Below are positions 1 to 7,025 of a stretch of 14,054 nt of DNA, one piece after another; positions within the stretch are counted from its first letter, which is position 1, and each line of letters opens with the position of its first letter. Below the pieces are notes generated by a model. The model searched no databases and was not told the origin of the DNA. It was given only the letters and a program-made list of their open reading frames with translations. The stretch is from WHSW01 sp035296705. Lineage in GTDB: Bacteria; Actinomycetota; Thermoleophilia; Solirubrobacterales; 70-9. Both the position numbers and the translations under genes were made by a program. The stretch covers positions 1-14,054 of the forward strand of contig DATHAL010000028.1 of assembly GCA_035296705.1 (NCBI GenBank). Direction: 5' to 3'.

Positions 1-331
1 CGACCTTCGCCTTCTCGCTGTCGGGCTTCGCCTTGGCGAGCTCGAAGCGGAACGTGTCCGGGCCCGCGCTGATGACGCTGATCTTCCTGATCATGCCGTC
101 CTTCGGCGCGATTTCGCCGCCGTCCGGGCGGCCGTAGGCCTCCATCGAGACGCGCGTGCAGAGCGTCGTGTCGTTGAGCTCGCACGGGCTCCCCTGCACG
201 GACGAGTTCGAGGGCTGCGTGTCCTGGGTCAGCTCGGCGCCGAACTTCGTCGCGCCCAGGCTGGAGGCGGGGACCGCCGCCAGGGCGACGAGCGCGGTGG
301 CGATCGTGGCCTTCAGTGTCTTGGTCTTCAT
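1..331 (-). CDS. Secreted protein of unknown function, cut by the left edge
   Basis: The ATG is at 331 and the frame stays open to base 1, giving about 110 residues without a stop, so the C-terminus is missing. A strong ribosome site (AAGGAG) lies about 8 bases upstream of the start. Residues 1 to about 26 form a Sec signal peptide: three lysines, a hydrophobic Ala/Leu/Val core and a likely cleavage site after Leu-Gly-Ala. The mature part begins TKFGAELTQ and carries a close cysteine pair (CELNDTTLC) that could form a disulfide. It resembles, from memory only, small exported beta-sandwich proteins common in Solirubrobacterales that start with a 'T.(F/I)G..L' strand and carry paired cysteines. 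I cannot assign a function. It is transcribed divergently from the S15-type hydrolase, with 185 bases between the starts, so the two could share regulation. Confidence 0.75.
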   Translation of the reverse strand, partial: MKTKTLKATIATALVALAAVPASSLGATKFGAELTQDTQPSNSSVQGSPCELNDTTLCTRVSMEAYGRPDGGEIAPKDGMIRKISVISAGPDTFRFELAKAKPDSEKAKV

Positions 332-364
332 CTGAGGTTCTCCTTGTGCGTCTGAGTGGTCTGC

Positions 365-381
365 GCGGCCGGTTCGGCCGC
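365..381. repeat. Perfect 7-bp inverted repeat in a divergent intergenic region
   Basis: GCGGCCG and CGGCCGC are separated by GTT. The element lies between two divergent genes, 34 bases from the minus-strand start and 136 from the plus-strand start. It could be an operator or a leader hairpin. Such GC-rich palindromes also arise by chance at this base composition. Confidence 0.3.
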
Positions 382-447
382 TGCAAGGAGATTCGTCGCG
401 ATCCGGCCCCGCGGCCAGGGGCCCCAAGGAGGGCCGCGCAACCCCCG

Positions 448-469
448 GGGTGTGGCCGTGTTCACACCC
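448..469. promoter_or_regulatory. Candidate operator: perfect inverted repeat GGGTGTG-N8-CACACCC
   Basis: Two perfect 7-base arms are separated by 8 bases, about two DNA turns in total, as expected for a dimeric repressor site. The element ends 47 bases upstream of the hydrolase ATG. A TATCCT sequence at 480-485 could act as a -10 box for that gene, but I see no convincing -35 at the right distance. The regulatory role is inference from symmetry and position. Confidence 0.35.
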
Positions 470-506
470 AGGTGACCGATATCCTCGGCGCGCGGAGCCC
501 CCACCG

Positions 507-512
507 AAGGAG
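507..512 (+). promoter_or_regulatory. Ribosome binding site fixing the start of the S15-type hydrolase
   Basis: AAGGAG, followed by AGAG and the ATG at 517. It decides the start: the frame is open from a GTG at 316, but the extra 67 residues are Arg/Pro-rich and lie in the intergenic region, whereas a signal peptide begins exactly at 517. Confidence 0.75.
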
Positions 513-516
513 AGAG

Positions 517-2691
517 ATGATCAAGGGCAGGAAGCTGTTGGCGATTGGTGTCGTTCTTGGCGCGTTCGCCGCGCCTCAAGCTGCCGGTGCCGCTCCGCCC
601 GCGACCGTCCTCGGCGGCGCCGTGCCCTGTGCGCCCCAGGGCAACATCACCTTCTGCGGCTCGAGCTCGCCGCGCAGCACCGCTCCCACCTTCGACAACG
701 TCCCGATCGACGTCAACGTCGCCCTCCCGAACGAGGCGCAGTTCGGCGCCGGCCCCTATCCGCTGATGATGATGTTCCACGGCTACGGCGGCGGCAAGTT
801 CGGCCTCTCGGCGATGCGGCGCTTCGTCGACCGCGGCTACGCGACCTTCTCGATGACCGATCGCGGCTTCCGCGAATCGTGCGGCTCGGATGCCTCCCGC
901 GCGGCCGATCCGGCGGGCTGCGCGAAGGGATACGTGCGCCTGATGGACAACCGCTACGAGGTCCGCGATGCACAGCTCTTCGCCGGCGAGCTCGCCGACG
1001 CCGGGTTGGTCGATCCGCAGCGGGTCGGTGCGATCGGCGGCTCGTACGGCGGCGGGTTGTCGATGGCGCTCGGCGCCCTCAAGGACCGGATGGCGATGCC
1101 GGACGGTTCACTGGTCCCGTGGACGAGTCCATCCGGAACGCCGATGCAGCTCGCGGCCGCGGCGCCGAACATCCCGTGGACGGACCTCGCCTACTCGCTG
1201 CTGCCGAACGGAGGGACGCTGGATTACATCCGCCATTCCCCGTACAGGGGCCGGCTGGGGGTCGAGAAGGAGTCGCTGGTCAGCGGCCTCTACGTCAGCG
1301 GTCTCGCCGCTCCGGGCTTCTACGCCCCGGAGGGGAGCGACCCGAGCGCCGATCTGACCGGATGGCGCAACCTGTTCAACGCGGGTGAGCCGTACGGCGA
1401 TGCTGCCGAGGCGATCGTCGACGAGTTCACGACGAACCACTCCTCGTACTACGTCAAGCCCTCGGTCGAGCCCGCACCGATGCTGATGTCGAGCGGGTTC
1501 ACCGACGACCTCTTCCCCGCCGACGAGACGATCCGCTACTACAACCGGCTGATCGCCAAGCACCCCGACGCCGACCTGGCCCTCCTCTTCGGCGATTTCG
1601 GCCACCCGCGCGCCCAGGGCAAGGCGGACGTCGAGGCGGCCCTGCGGGAGGCCGAGAATGCCTGGTTCGACCACTTCATCAGGGGCGAGGGCGATCAGCC
1701 GACCGAGGGTGCGACGGCGTTCACGCAGACGTGCCCCGGCTCGGCGCCCTCAGGGGGGCCCTACCACGCGAAGAGCTGGGCGCGGATCGCGCCGGGCGAG
1801 CTCAGGATGCGCTCGAAGCCGGCGACCGTGATCGCCGCGGGGGCCGGAGATCCGGCGATCGCGACCAGGTTCGACCCGGTGGCGGGCGGCGGGGCCTGCG
1901 CCGAGGCGAGCGGCGCCGATCAGCCGGGCGTCGCCACCTACAAGCTCGCTCCGGCACCCCCGGGCGGCTTCACGCTGCTCGGTGCGCCGACGGTGATCGC
2001 GAACTTCACGCTTGCCGGCGACACCTCGCAGGTCGCGGCGCGCCTCCTCGACCTGGCCCCTGGCGGCACCGAGCGCCTCATCGCGCGTGGGCTCTGGCGG
2101 CCGCGCCCGGGCGGGCCGAAGCGGCAGGTCTTCCAGCTTCACCCGAACGGCTGGCACTTCGACGAGGGCCACGTTGCGAAGCTCGAGCTGCTTCCCGCCG
2201 ACGCAGGTGGCACCGCACTCAGCAACTACGGCCGGCCCTCGAACGGGCAGCAGGAGGTCAAGGTCGCGAAGCTCGACCTGCGGCTGCCTGTGCGCGAGAG
2301 GCCGGGCGCGCTCGACGGGGTCGTGCGGGCGCCGGCGCCCAAGTTCGTGCCGAAGGGCAAGAGGCTCGCGCCGGACTGGGTCGGCCGCGACCCGCGCGCC
2401 AAGCTTGCGCGGCACGGCCTCGAGCTGCGCGGCGGGCGCCTCGTCGCGCGGGTGAAGTGCCCGCGCGAGTTCCTCTCCTGCAGCGATGGGCGGATCGAGG
2501 TGCGGGCGCGGTTCGATGTCGCGCAGGGCAGGTTCGAGCTCGACGGCGGCGAGCGCGCGGCGGTCGCGATGAGGCTGAGCGCCCAGGCGCGCGCCTGGCT
2601 TCGCGATCACGGCGCGCTCCGAGTCCGAACCAAGATCACGAGCGCCGAGACGCGCGGCGCCAGCCGCGCCAAGCGCTTGCTCCGGCCTTAG
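517..2691 (+). CDS. Secreted S15/CocE-type alpha/beta hydrolase (X-Pro dipeptidyl-peptidase-like)
   Basis: The protein has 724 residues, starting at the ATG that follows AAGGAG. Residues 1-25 are a Sec signal peptide (cleavage near QAAGA). An alpha/beta hydrolase domain follows: FHGYGGG near residue 90, nucleophile elbow GGSYGGG with Ser176, acid Asp330 or Asp331 in SGFTDDLFP, and His363 in DFGHP. The GxSYxG elbow is typical of S15 peptidases and CocE-like esterases. Residues about 440-610 fit the C-terminal jelly-roll domain of that family (FTLAGDTSQVAARLLDL). A further segment (about 625-724) with Cys648 and Cys655 is not part of the classical architecture. The likely role is extracellular hydrolysis of peptides or esters; the substrate is unknown. 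The TAG stop overlaps the TAA of the convergent SGNH gene. Family confidence is high and the exact reaction uncertain. Confidence 0.85.
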   Translation: MIKGRKLLAIGVVLGAFAAPQAAGAAPPATVLGGAVPCAPQGNITFCGSSSPRSTAPTFDNVPIDVNVALPNEAQFGAGPYPLMMMFHGYGGGKFGLSAMRRFVDRGYATFSMTDRGFRESCGSDASRAADPAGCAKGYVRLMDNRYEVRDAQLFAGELADAGLVDPQRVGAIGGSYGGGLSMALGALKDRMAMPDGSLVPWTSPSGTPMQLAAAAPNIPWTDLAYSLLPNGGTLDYIRHSPYRGRLGVEKESLVSGLYVSGLAAPGFYAPEGSDPSADLTGWRNLFNAGEPYGDAAEAIVDEFTTNHSSYYVKPSVEPAPMLMSSGFTDDLFPADETIRYYNRLIAKHPDADLALLFGDFGHPRAQGKADVEAALREAENAWFDHFIRGEGDQPTEGATAFTQTCPGSAPSGGPYHAKSWARIAPGELRMRSKPATVIAAGAGDPAIATRFDPVAGGGACAEASGADQPGVATYKLAPAPPGGFTLLGAPTVIANFTLAGDTSQVAARLLDLAPGGTERLIARGLWRPRPGGPKRQVFQLHPNGWHFDEGHVAKLELLPADAGGTALSNYGRPSNGQQEVKVAKLDLRLPVRERPGALDGVVRAPAPKFVPKGKRLAPDWVGRDPRAKLARHGLELRGGRLVARVKCPREFLSCSDGRIEVRARFDVAQGRFELDGGERAAVAMRLSAQARAWLRDHGALRVRTKITSAETRGASRAKRLLRP

Positions 2692-3419
2692 CCGAAGTCG
2701 AGCCCGACCGCCACCGCGCGGGCCACGTCAGCCGCGACCTGGTCGATCGGTCGCGGCGGCCGGGGACGCTTCGGTTCCGGCGGCTTAGTCGGGGTCGGCT
2801 CGGGCTCGAGCGCCGGTTCGGTGTGGTCGCGTCCCCCGGCAGGCGCCGGCGCCGGCGCCGCATCCCCGATCGCCCCGAACGCGAGACAGGACTCGATCAC
2901 CTCCGCGAACAGCCCGGCGCGCAGCGCATAGCCCTCGGCGGTGGCGTGGATCCCGTCGGTGAGGAGGCCGGGCTGGCGGCTCGCGACCTCGCGCCAGTCA
3001 ACCACCTCGGAGTTCGGGTCGCGGGCCGCGAAACGGCTGATCACCCGGTTGAGCGGCTCGACGGGAGCTCCGTTCAGTGGCGGACGGTTCAGGGTCGCCA
3101 CGACGAGGCAGCGGTCGCCGGCGATCCCGCGGGACGCGGCGAGAGAGTCCGCCAGTACCGCCGGATCCGTGTCGTTCGTGCCGAGGTCGAAGACGACCAC
3201 GTCGTCCTCCGGGCCGATCAGCGATCCGAGGACGTCGACGCCGCTCGAGCTCGGGCGCCCGGTCTCGGCGTCGACGTCGATCGCCTCGTCGAGCTGCTCG
3301 CGGAGGTACGGCGCCGTGCCGACGCCGAGGCTGTCGCCGACGTAGACGACCTTCGCCGCAGCGCTCGCCGGCGCGAGCATGACGAGGGCGGCGACCAGCG
3401 AGAGCAGGCGTGCGGCCAT
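2688..3419 (-). CDS. Exported SGNH/GDSL-family hydrolase with proline-rich tail
   Basis: The protein has 243 residues. The start at 3419 is chosen because a signal peptide begins there (MAARLLSLVAALV, cleavage near ASAAA); an upstream in-frame start would add 25 Arg-rich residues overlapping the neighbouring gene. Block I is VYVGDSLG with nucleophile Ser30, block III is LGTND with Asn82, and block V is DGIH with Asp155 and His158, so the whole SGNH set is present. The catalytic domain ends near residue 180. A Pro/Glu/Arg-rich tail (about 188-226), possibly a cell-wall spacer, and a short amphipathic end follow. The family contains esterases, lipases and deacylases of cell-wall or glycan acyl groups; the substrate cannot be read here. 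It is the last gene of a run with the membrane protein (26-base gap) and the catalase relative. Confidence 0.85.
   Translation of the reverse strand: MAARLLSLVAALVMLAPASAAAKVVYVGDSLGVGTAPYLREQLDEAIDVDAETGRPSSSGVDVLGSLIGPEDDVVVFDLGTNDTDPAVLADSLAASRGIAGDRCLVVATLNRPPLNGAPVEPLNRVISRFAARDPNSEVVDWREVASRQPGLLTDGIHATAEGYALRAGLFAEVIESCLAFGAIGDAAPAPAPAGGRDHTEPALEPEPTPTKPPEPKRPRPPRPIDQVAADVARAVAVGLDFG
2842..2859. repeat. Three tandem GGCGCC palindromic hexamers inside the SGNH gene
   Basis: GGCGCC occurs three times head to tail and encodes part of the Ala-Pro stretch at the start of the proline-rich tail. It is self-complementary on both strands. A similar run encodes Ala-Pro at the end of lgt (about 6161-6175). 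Confidence 0.6.
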
Positions 3420-3445
3420 GGCCTGATTCTGCCTTGCGCGCGAGC

Positions 3446-4405
3446 TCAGGCGGTCCGGGCGCCGGCTGCGGCGGCGAGGCGCTCGGCCAGCCACAGGTCA
3501 CGCATCCAGTTCTCGCCTCCGCTGCGCTTGCGCCCGACGGCGATCCCGTCCGGCCCGCCGCTCGCGGCGACGCCCTTCCAGTACGCGGACGGGGGCAGCG
3601 CATCGACCGCGGCCGCAACCGCGGGCGGCGCGCCGTTCGCAGCGTGGAGCCGATCGCCGTCCGCGCGCACGCGGAACGGCTCGAAGGAGCCCGAGAGGGT
3701 CGTCTGCGAGCCGCCCTCGATCCGGACCGAGACCTGCCGGCCGTGGCGCTCCCCGGCGTACGCGACGCCGCCCACGACCTCGTGCCGGGGAAGCGGGGAG
3801 TCGAACCGCTTGCGCATCTCGACACGCGGCCGCTCGATCAGTCGCAACCCGAGCGGCTCGAGCGCCGCGGCGGAGTCGTCGTAGGCGCGGTCAAGCTCGC
3901 CGCCGGTGCGGAGCATGCGGAACGTGAGGAAGACCGCGTAGCCCACGATCAGCGGGACGAAGACGACCAGCGACCAGTAGGCCTGATAGAGCTGCCACGG
4001 AACGACGGCGCAGAAGATCAGGACCATGATCACGGCGCCGGAGTTGATCGAGCGGCGCCCGAACGCCCACACGTGCGCGCTGGCGCCGGCGACGGCCGCC
4101 GGGTCCACCGGCTTGATCGCGAGCGTGCCGAGGAGGGCGGTCTGGTCCTCCGTCGTGGGGTCGTCGACCGGGTTGCCGGACGCGCCGGCACCGAGCGCGG
4201 GGCCGCGCGCCGCGGTGTCGAGGTCGCGGCGCTGGAGTGTGAGCAGGATCGCGACATAGCCGAAGACGAGCGCAAGGATCACCGCCATAACGATCGTCGG
4301 ATCGCCGCTCTGGCCGAACGTGAGGCCGATCACCGCCGCGAGCACGGCCACGACGATCACTCCGGCGATTCCGAAGCGCGTGGAGCGCTTGAACGCCTCG
4401 CCCAC
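3446..4405 (-). CDS. Four-helix membrane protein of unknown function
   Basis: The protein has 319 residues with a GTG start at 4405, 10 bases after the catalase-relative stop. The frame is open further upstream, but that part lies inside the catalase gene and reads as Arg/Ser/Thr-rich shadow sequence, so GTG is preferred; no clear ribosome site is visible. Hydrophobic helices lie near residues 11-30, 37-57, 121-140 and 143-163, in two hairpins separated by a loop of about 60 residues rich in Gly, Asp and Thr. Residues 165-319 are a soluble domain (VAYAGERHGRQVSVRIEGG, then WKGVAASGG) with no motif I can name. Both termini are predicted on the same side, probably cytoplasmic because the flanks are Arg-rich. 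Its place between a heme peroxidase and an exported SGNH enzyme suggests translational coupling and an envelope role, which is inference. Confidence 0.75.
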   Translation of the reverse strand: MGEAFKRSTRFGIAGVIVVAVLAAVIGLTFGQSGDPTIVMAVILALVFGYVAILLTLQRRDLDTAARGPALGAGASGNPVDDPTTEDQTALLGTLAIKPVDPAAVAGASAHVWAFGRRSINSGAVIMVLIFCAVVPWQLYQAYWSLVVFVPLIVGYAVFLTFRMLRTGGELDRAYDDSAAALEPLGLRLIERPRVEMRKRFDSPLPRHEVVGGVAYAGERHGRQVSVRIEGGSQTTLSGSFEPFRVRADGDRLHAANGAPPAVAAAVDALPPSAYWKGVAASGGPDGIAVGRKRSGGENWMRDLWLAERLAAAAGARTA

Positions 4406-4415
4406 GATGCCCGCG

Positions 4416-5345
4416 CTAGTCGTCGAGCCGCCGGTACGCGGAGACCGAGTAGGCCTTCGGGCGAGCATGGAGGATCGGGTCGTCGGAGGCCTCGATGCCG
4501 TCCGGCAACCGCGTCGGGTCGAAGACCTCGATGTGGCCGTCGCCCTCGGGGTCGTCGACCTGACTCGCGAGCTCGAGCCTTCCGGCCGAGACGAACTCGC
4601 GATCGTCCGGCCAAAGGGCGGTGGCGTCGTCGAGCGGGTCGTCGGCGATGGGCAGCTGAAAGCGCAGCTCGAAGGCGATGCGCCCCGCTGCGAGCCGGCG
4701 ACCGAGGTCCTCGTAGAGGTAGTCCGGGCCGCGCTCGCGCGCCTCGTCGTCCGGAATCCGGTGTTCGCCGGCCTCCGAGACCCACCTGAACCGGACCGCC
4801 CGGCGCTCCCCGTCGCCGTCGACGAGCCAGAACGTGTGCGGTGAGTAGTAGGTCGCCGTCGCAAGGCTCTCGAGGGGCTCGACGTTGAGCGTCCCCTGGA
4901 CGGCGACCGTTGCCTCGGGGTGCTGGACGAGGAACGCGCCGAGCTTCTCGAAGTCGGGCTGCCCCGTCTCGGGGTCGGGCCGGCGCAGACGCATCAGCTC
5001 GAGGAAGTCCTCGGGGGTGCGCACGACGAAGGCCGGGGCGGTCGTGCCGAGCAAGTCGATCTCCTCGCCCTCCGACCCGCGCAGCTTGACCGCGAGCCCG
5101 CGCGCCTCACGTTCCGCGTCATGCGCGTGCGGGTGGCCGCCCGCGTTCGAGAACCTCGCCAGCGCCGTCACGGGGTCGCCGCGCAGGTGGAACGCCCGCG
5201 ACAGCGACGCCGCCTCCGGGGTCGGGGTGAACATGCCCTCACACCAGGCACCCTTGGTATGGAGAGCTCGCTGTCCGTCCCTGGCGCCGCCATAGAGCTG
5301 ATCCACCGCCGCGATGATCTGCTCGTAGAGGTCCGTCTCCGCCAA
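4416..5345 (-). CDS. Catalase-family heme peroxidase (short, SrpA-like)
   Basis: The protein has 309 residues, matching the short 'catalase-related peroxidase' group rather than full catalases (about 480 or more). Distal-side His29 lies in ALHTKG, followed by RFSNAGG and ARGLAVKLRG, which match the catalase core order. RPKAY (Arg295, Tyr299) near the C-terminus matches the proximal heme-ligand motif RxxxY. No signal peptide is seen, so it is probably cytoplasmic. It is expected to use heme to reduce hydrogen or organic peroxides. The start is TTG at 5345: an in-frame stop lies 15 bases upstream, and the next ATG (residue 38) would remove His29. No ribosome site is visible; TAGGGT at 5355-5360 on the minus strand could be a -10 box for a nearly leaderless message. 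It leads the run into the membrane protein and SGNH genes. Confidence 0.88.
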   Translation of the reverse strand: MAETDLYEQIIAAVDQLYGGARDGQRALHTKGAWCEGMFTPTPEAASLSRAFHLRGDPVTALARFSNAGGHPHAHDAEREARGLAVKLRGSEGEEIDLLGTTAPAFVVRTPEDFLELMRLRRPDPETGQPDFEKLGAFLVQHPEATVAVQGTLNVEPLESLATATYYSPHTFWLVDGDGERRAVRFRWVSEAGEHRIPDDEARERGPDYLYEDLGRRLAAGRIAFELRFQLPIADDPLDDATALWPDDREFVSAGRLELASQVDDPEGDGHIEVFDPTRLPDGIEASDDPILHARPKAYSVSAYRRLDD

Positions 5346-5394
5346 CTCGGGCTGACCCTACTGCCCCGAAGGCGTCATCGCTAGGTTGCGAGAT

Positions 5395-6147
5395 GTGGAT
5401 CTCGGCATCGAAGCTCGCGTGGCGCTCGTCCTCGGTGCGAGCAAGGGGATCGGCCGCGGCGTCGCCTCCGCGCTCGCGCGCGAGGGCGCTCGCGTGGCGA
5501 TGGCGAGTCGCTCACTGGAGAACCTCGCCGAGGCGGCCGGCGAGATCGGTGGCGAGACGGCCACCTTCCAGGCGGACACCGCCGACCTCGAGCGGATGGC
5601 CGCGCTCCCTGCGGACGTCGAGGCGACCCTCGGACCGGTCGAGATCCTGGTCACGAACACCGGCGGCCCCCCGCCCGGCGAGGCGCTCGAGGACGACCTC
5701 GAGACCTGGCGCGCCGCGTATGAGCACCTAGTGCTCGCGCCGCGGGTGCTGATCGAGGCCGTGCTGCCGGGGATGCGCGGCCGCGGCTGGGGGCGGATCG
5801 TGAACGTCGGGTCGAGCGCGACGCGGGAGCCGATCCTGGGGCTCGCGCTCTCGAACTCCCACCGCCCGGGCCTGCGGGGATTCCTGAAGACGCTCTCGCG
5901 CGAGGTCGCCGCCGACGGGGTGACGGTCAACGACATCACGACCGGGCGCTTCGCGACCGACCGGCTTGCCGCGAACTGGGGCGGCTGGGAGGAGATGCAC
6001 CGCGGCGCGGCGGCCGAGGTGCCCGCCGGTCGGCTCGGCGATCCGGGCGAGTTCGGCGACCTGGTTGCGTTCCTCTGCTCTGACCGCGCCGCCTACATCA
6101 CCGGTTCGTCAATCCCGATCGACGGCGGGCTTTTGCGCTCGGTCTGA
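5395..6147 (+). CDS. Short-chain dehydrogenase/reductase family protein lacking the catalytic Tyr
   Basis: The protein has 250 residues, the normal SDR size. GASKGIG (residues 14-20) is the dinucleotide-binding turn, Asp61 follows, NTGG starts at Asn88 (variant of NNAG), and the C-terminal ITGSSIPIDGG is standard. Catalytic Ser140/141 is present in VGSSA, but 13 residues later there is Ser153/Asn154 instead of Tyr, and the YxxxK lysine is Arg157 or Pro158. A divergent SDR group annotated as 3-oxoacyl-ACP reductase-like shares this LSN..R pattern, as far as I recall, so this is probably not a pseudogene. The reaction cannot be assigned. GTG at 5395 is preferred; TTG at 5386 is possible. TAGGTT at 5382-5387 may be a -10 box giving a leaderless message. 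It is divergent from the catalase relative and convergent with lgt. Confidence 0.85.
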   Translation: MDLGIEARVALVLGASKGIGRGVASALAREGARVAMASRSLENLAEAAGEIGGETATFQADTADLERMAALPADVEATLGPVEILVTNTGGPPPGEALEDDLETWRAAYEHLVLAPRVLIEAVLPGMRGRGWGRIVNVGSSATREPILGLALSNSHRPGLRGFLKTLSREVAADGVTVNDITTGRFATDRLAANWGGWEEMHRGAAAEVPAGRLGDPGEFGDLVAFLCSDRAAYITGSSIPIDGGLLRSV

Positions 6148-6150
6148 GGT

Positions 6151-6936
6151 TCAGGCGCGCGCCGGCGCCGGCGCCTGCCGCGGATCCGGGGCGCGCAGCT
6201 CGCCGCGACGTGCCTTGACGGCGAGCCAGACCCCGCCGCCGAGGATCATCGCGACGCTGATGAGCTGCGCCTGCGTGAGCCCGAGGGCGACATCGTCGTT
6301 GCGGCGGATGAACTCGATCAGGAAGCGCTCGATGCCGGCCAGCAGGAGATAGAGCGCGAACAGGAGCCCCGGCCGGAAGGAGAAGCGAAGCCGCCACAGG
6401 ACGTAGGTGACGAGGCCCATGGCCAGCGTCTCGTAGATCGGCGTCGGGTGGACCGTGGCGTCGGTGGGGACTGTGCCTTCCGGATACGCCATCGCCCACG
6501 GCCCATCCCACGCGATGCCATAGTCGCCGTCGCCCGAAAGCTGGCAGCCGATCCGCCCGACGCCGTACCCAATCGCGAGGGCGGGCGCGCAGATGTCGAG
6601 CAGCCCCAGATTCAGGATCCCGCGCCAGCGAGCCCACAGGATCACGGCGAGGGCGCCGCCGATCGCGCCGCCGTACCAGACCAGCCCGGCGCCCGAGAAG
6701 ATGTTGCCGAGCAGGTCGTCGGAGACCTCGTCCCAGTTCTCGAGCACGAAGTCGAGCCGCGCCCCGACGATTCCGCCGATCAAGGCGGCGAAGACCATCT
6801 CGTAGGCCCAGTCGACCGGCCTGCCGAGCTCCTTCAGCCGCCGCGCGACCAGCAGCCCGGAGGCGATGAACGCGAGCGCGAACATGATCCCGAACGTCTG
6901 GAGCGTGAGCGGGCCGAGGTGGATCTCTGGCTGCAT
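6151..6936 (-). CDS. lgt: Prolipoprotein diacylglyceryl transferase Lgt
   Basis: The protein has 261 residues, normal for the family, with several hydrophobic helices. Lgt moves diacylglycerol from phosphatidylglycerol to the lipobox cysteine of prolipoproteins on the outer face of the inner membrane. The opening IHLGPLTLQTFGIMFALAF is the typical Lgt N-terminus. VWYGGAIGG (about 87-95) corresponds to the HGG loop, with Tyr in place of the E. coli His. GRIGCQLSGDGDYG (127-140) is the family signature with the essential Arg128. HPTPIYE starts at His163, and ERFLIEFIRR contains Arg204. The ATG lies only 7 bases after the 3' end of tRNA-Glu and these bases (CTCACCG) contain no ribosome site. The 3' end converges on the SDR gene with 3 bases between the stops. 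Confidence 0.96.
   Translation of the reverse strand: MQPEIHLGPLTLQTFGIMFALAFIASGLLVARRLKELGRPVDWAYEMVFAALIGGIVGARLDFVLENWDEVSDDLLGNIFSGAGLVWYGGAIGGALAVILWARWRGILNLGLLDICAPALAIGYGVGRIGCQLSGDGDYGIAWDGPWAMAYPEGTVPTDATVHPTPIYETLAMGLVTYVLWRLRFSFRPGLLFALYLLLAGIERFLIEFIRRNDDVALGLTQAQLISVAMILGGGVWLAVKARRGELRAPDPRQAPAPARA
6152..6177. terminator. Candidate bidirectional terminator hairpin between SDR and lgt
   Basis: CAGGCGC and GCGCCTG form perfect 7-bp arms around a 12-base GC-rich loop that is itself palindromic. The hairpin starts 4 bases after the SDR stop and lies at the very end of the convergent lgt coding region. There is no U tract, which is common in high-GC actinobacteria. It also encodes the Ala-Pro end of Lgt, so the symmetry may come from codon use. 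Confidence 0.35.
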
Positions 6937-6943
6937 CGGTGAG

Positions 6944-7015
6944 TAGCCCCGACGAGGATCGAACTCGCTCTTCTGCCTTGAAAGGGCAGCGTGCTGACCA
7001 GTACACCACGGGGCC
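6944..7015 (-). tRNA. tRNA-Glu (anticodon UUC)
   Basis: A complete 72-base cloverleaf can be folded. The acceptor arms GGCCCCG and CGGGGCT pair with one G-U at the first position, with discriminator A. The D stem is GTGT/GCAC with loop ACTGGTCA. The anticodon stem is CTGCC/GGCAG around loop CTTTCAA, which places TTC at 34-36 and reads GAA/GAG. The variable region has 4 bases, as in other Glu tRNAs. The T stem is GCGAG/CTCGT with loop TTCGATC. CCA is not encoded and must be added after transcription. A TAGACT sequence at 7026-7031 on the minus strand is placed as a -10 box that would start a transcript a few bases before the mature 5' end. The lgt ATG follows 7 bases after the 3' end. Confidence 0.96.
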
Positions 7016-7025
7016 GGGGTTCGGA

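Noticed and set aside
316..516. Upstream extension of the S15-type hydrolase
   Set aside because: The added residues are Arg/Pro-rich and lie before a clear ribosome site and signal peptide that start at 517.
1731..3884. Plus-strand open frame of 717 codons
   Set aside because: It crosses the S15, SGNH and membrane-protein genes in a wrong frame, is extremely rich in Arg, Ala and Gly, and shows no motif. Long shadow frames are expected at this GC.
3410..4789. Plus-strand open frame of 459 codons
   Set aside because: Antisense to the membrane protein and catalase genes; full of His/Asp/Arg runs typical of a reversed GC-rich frame.
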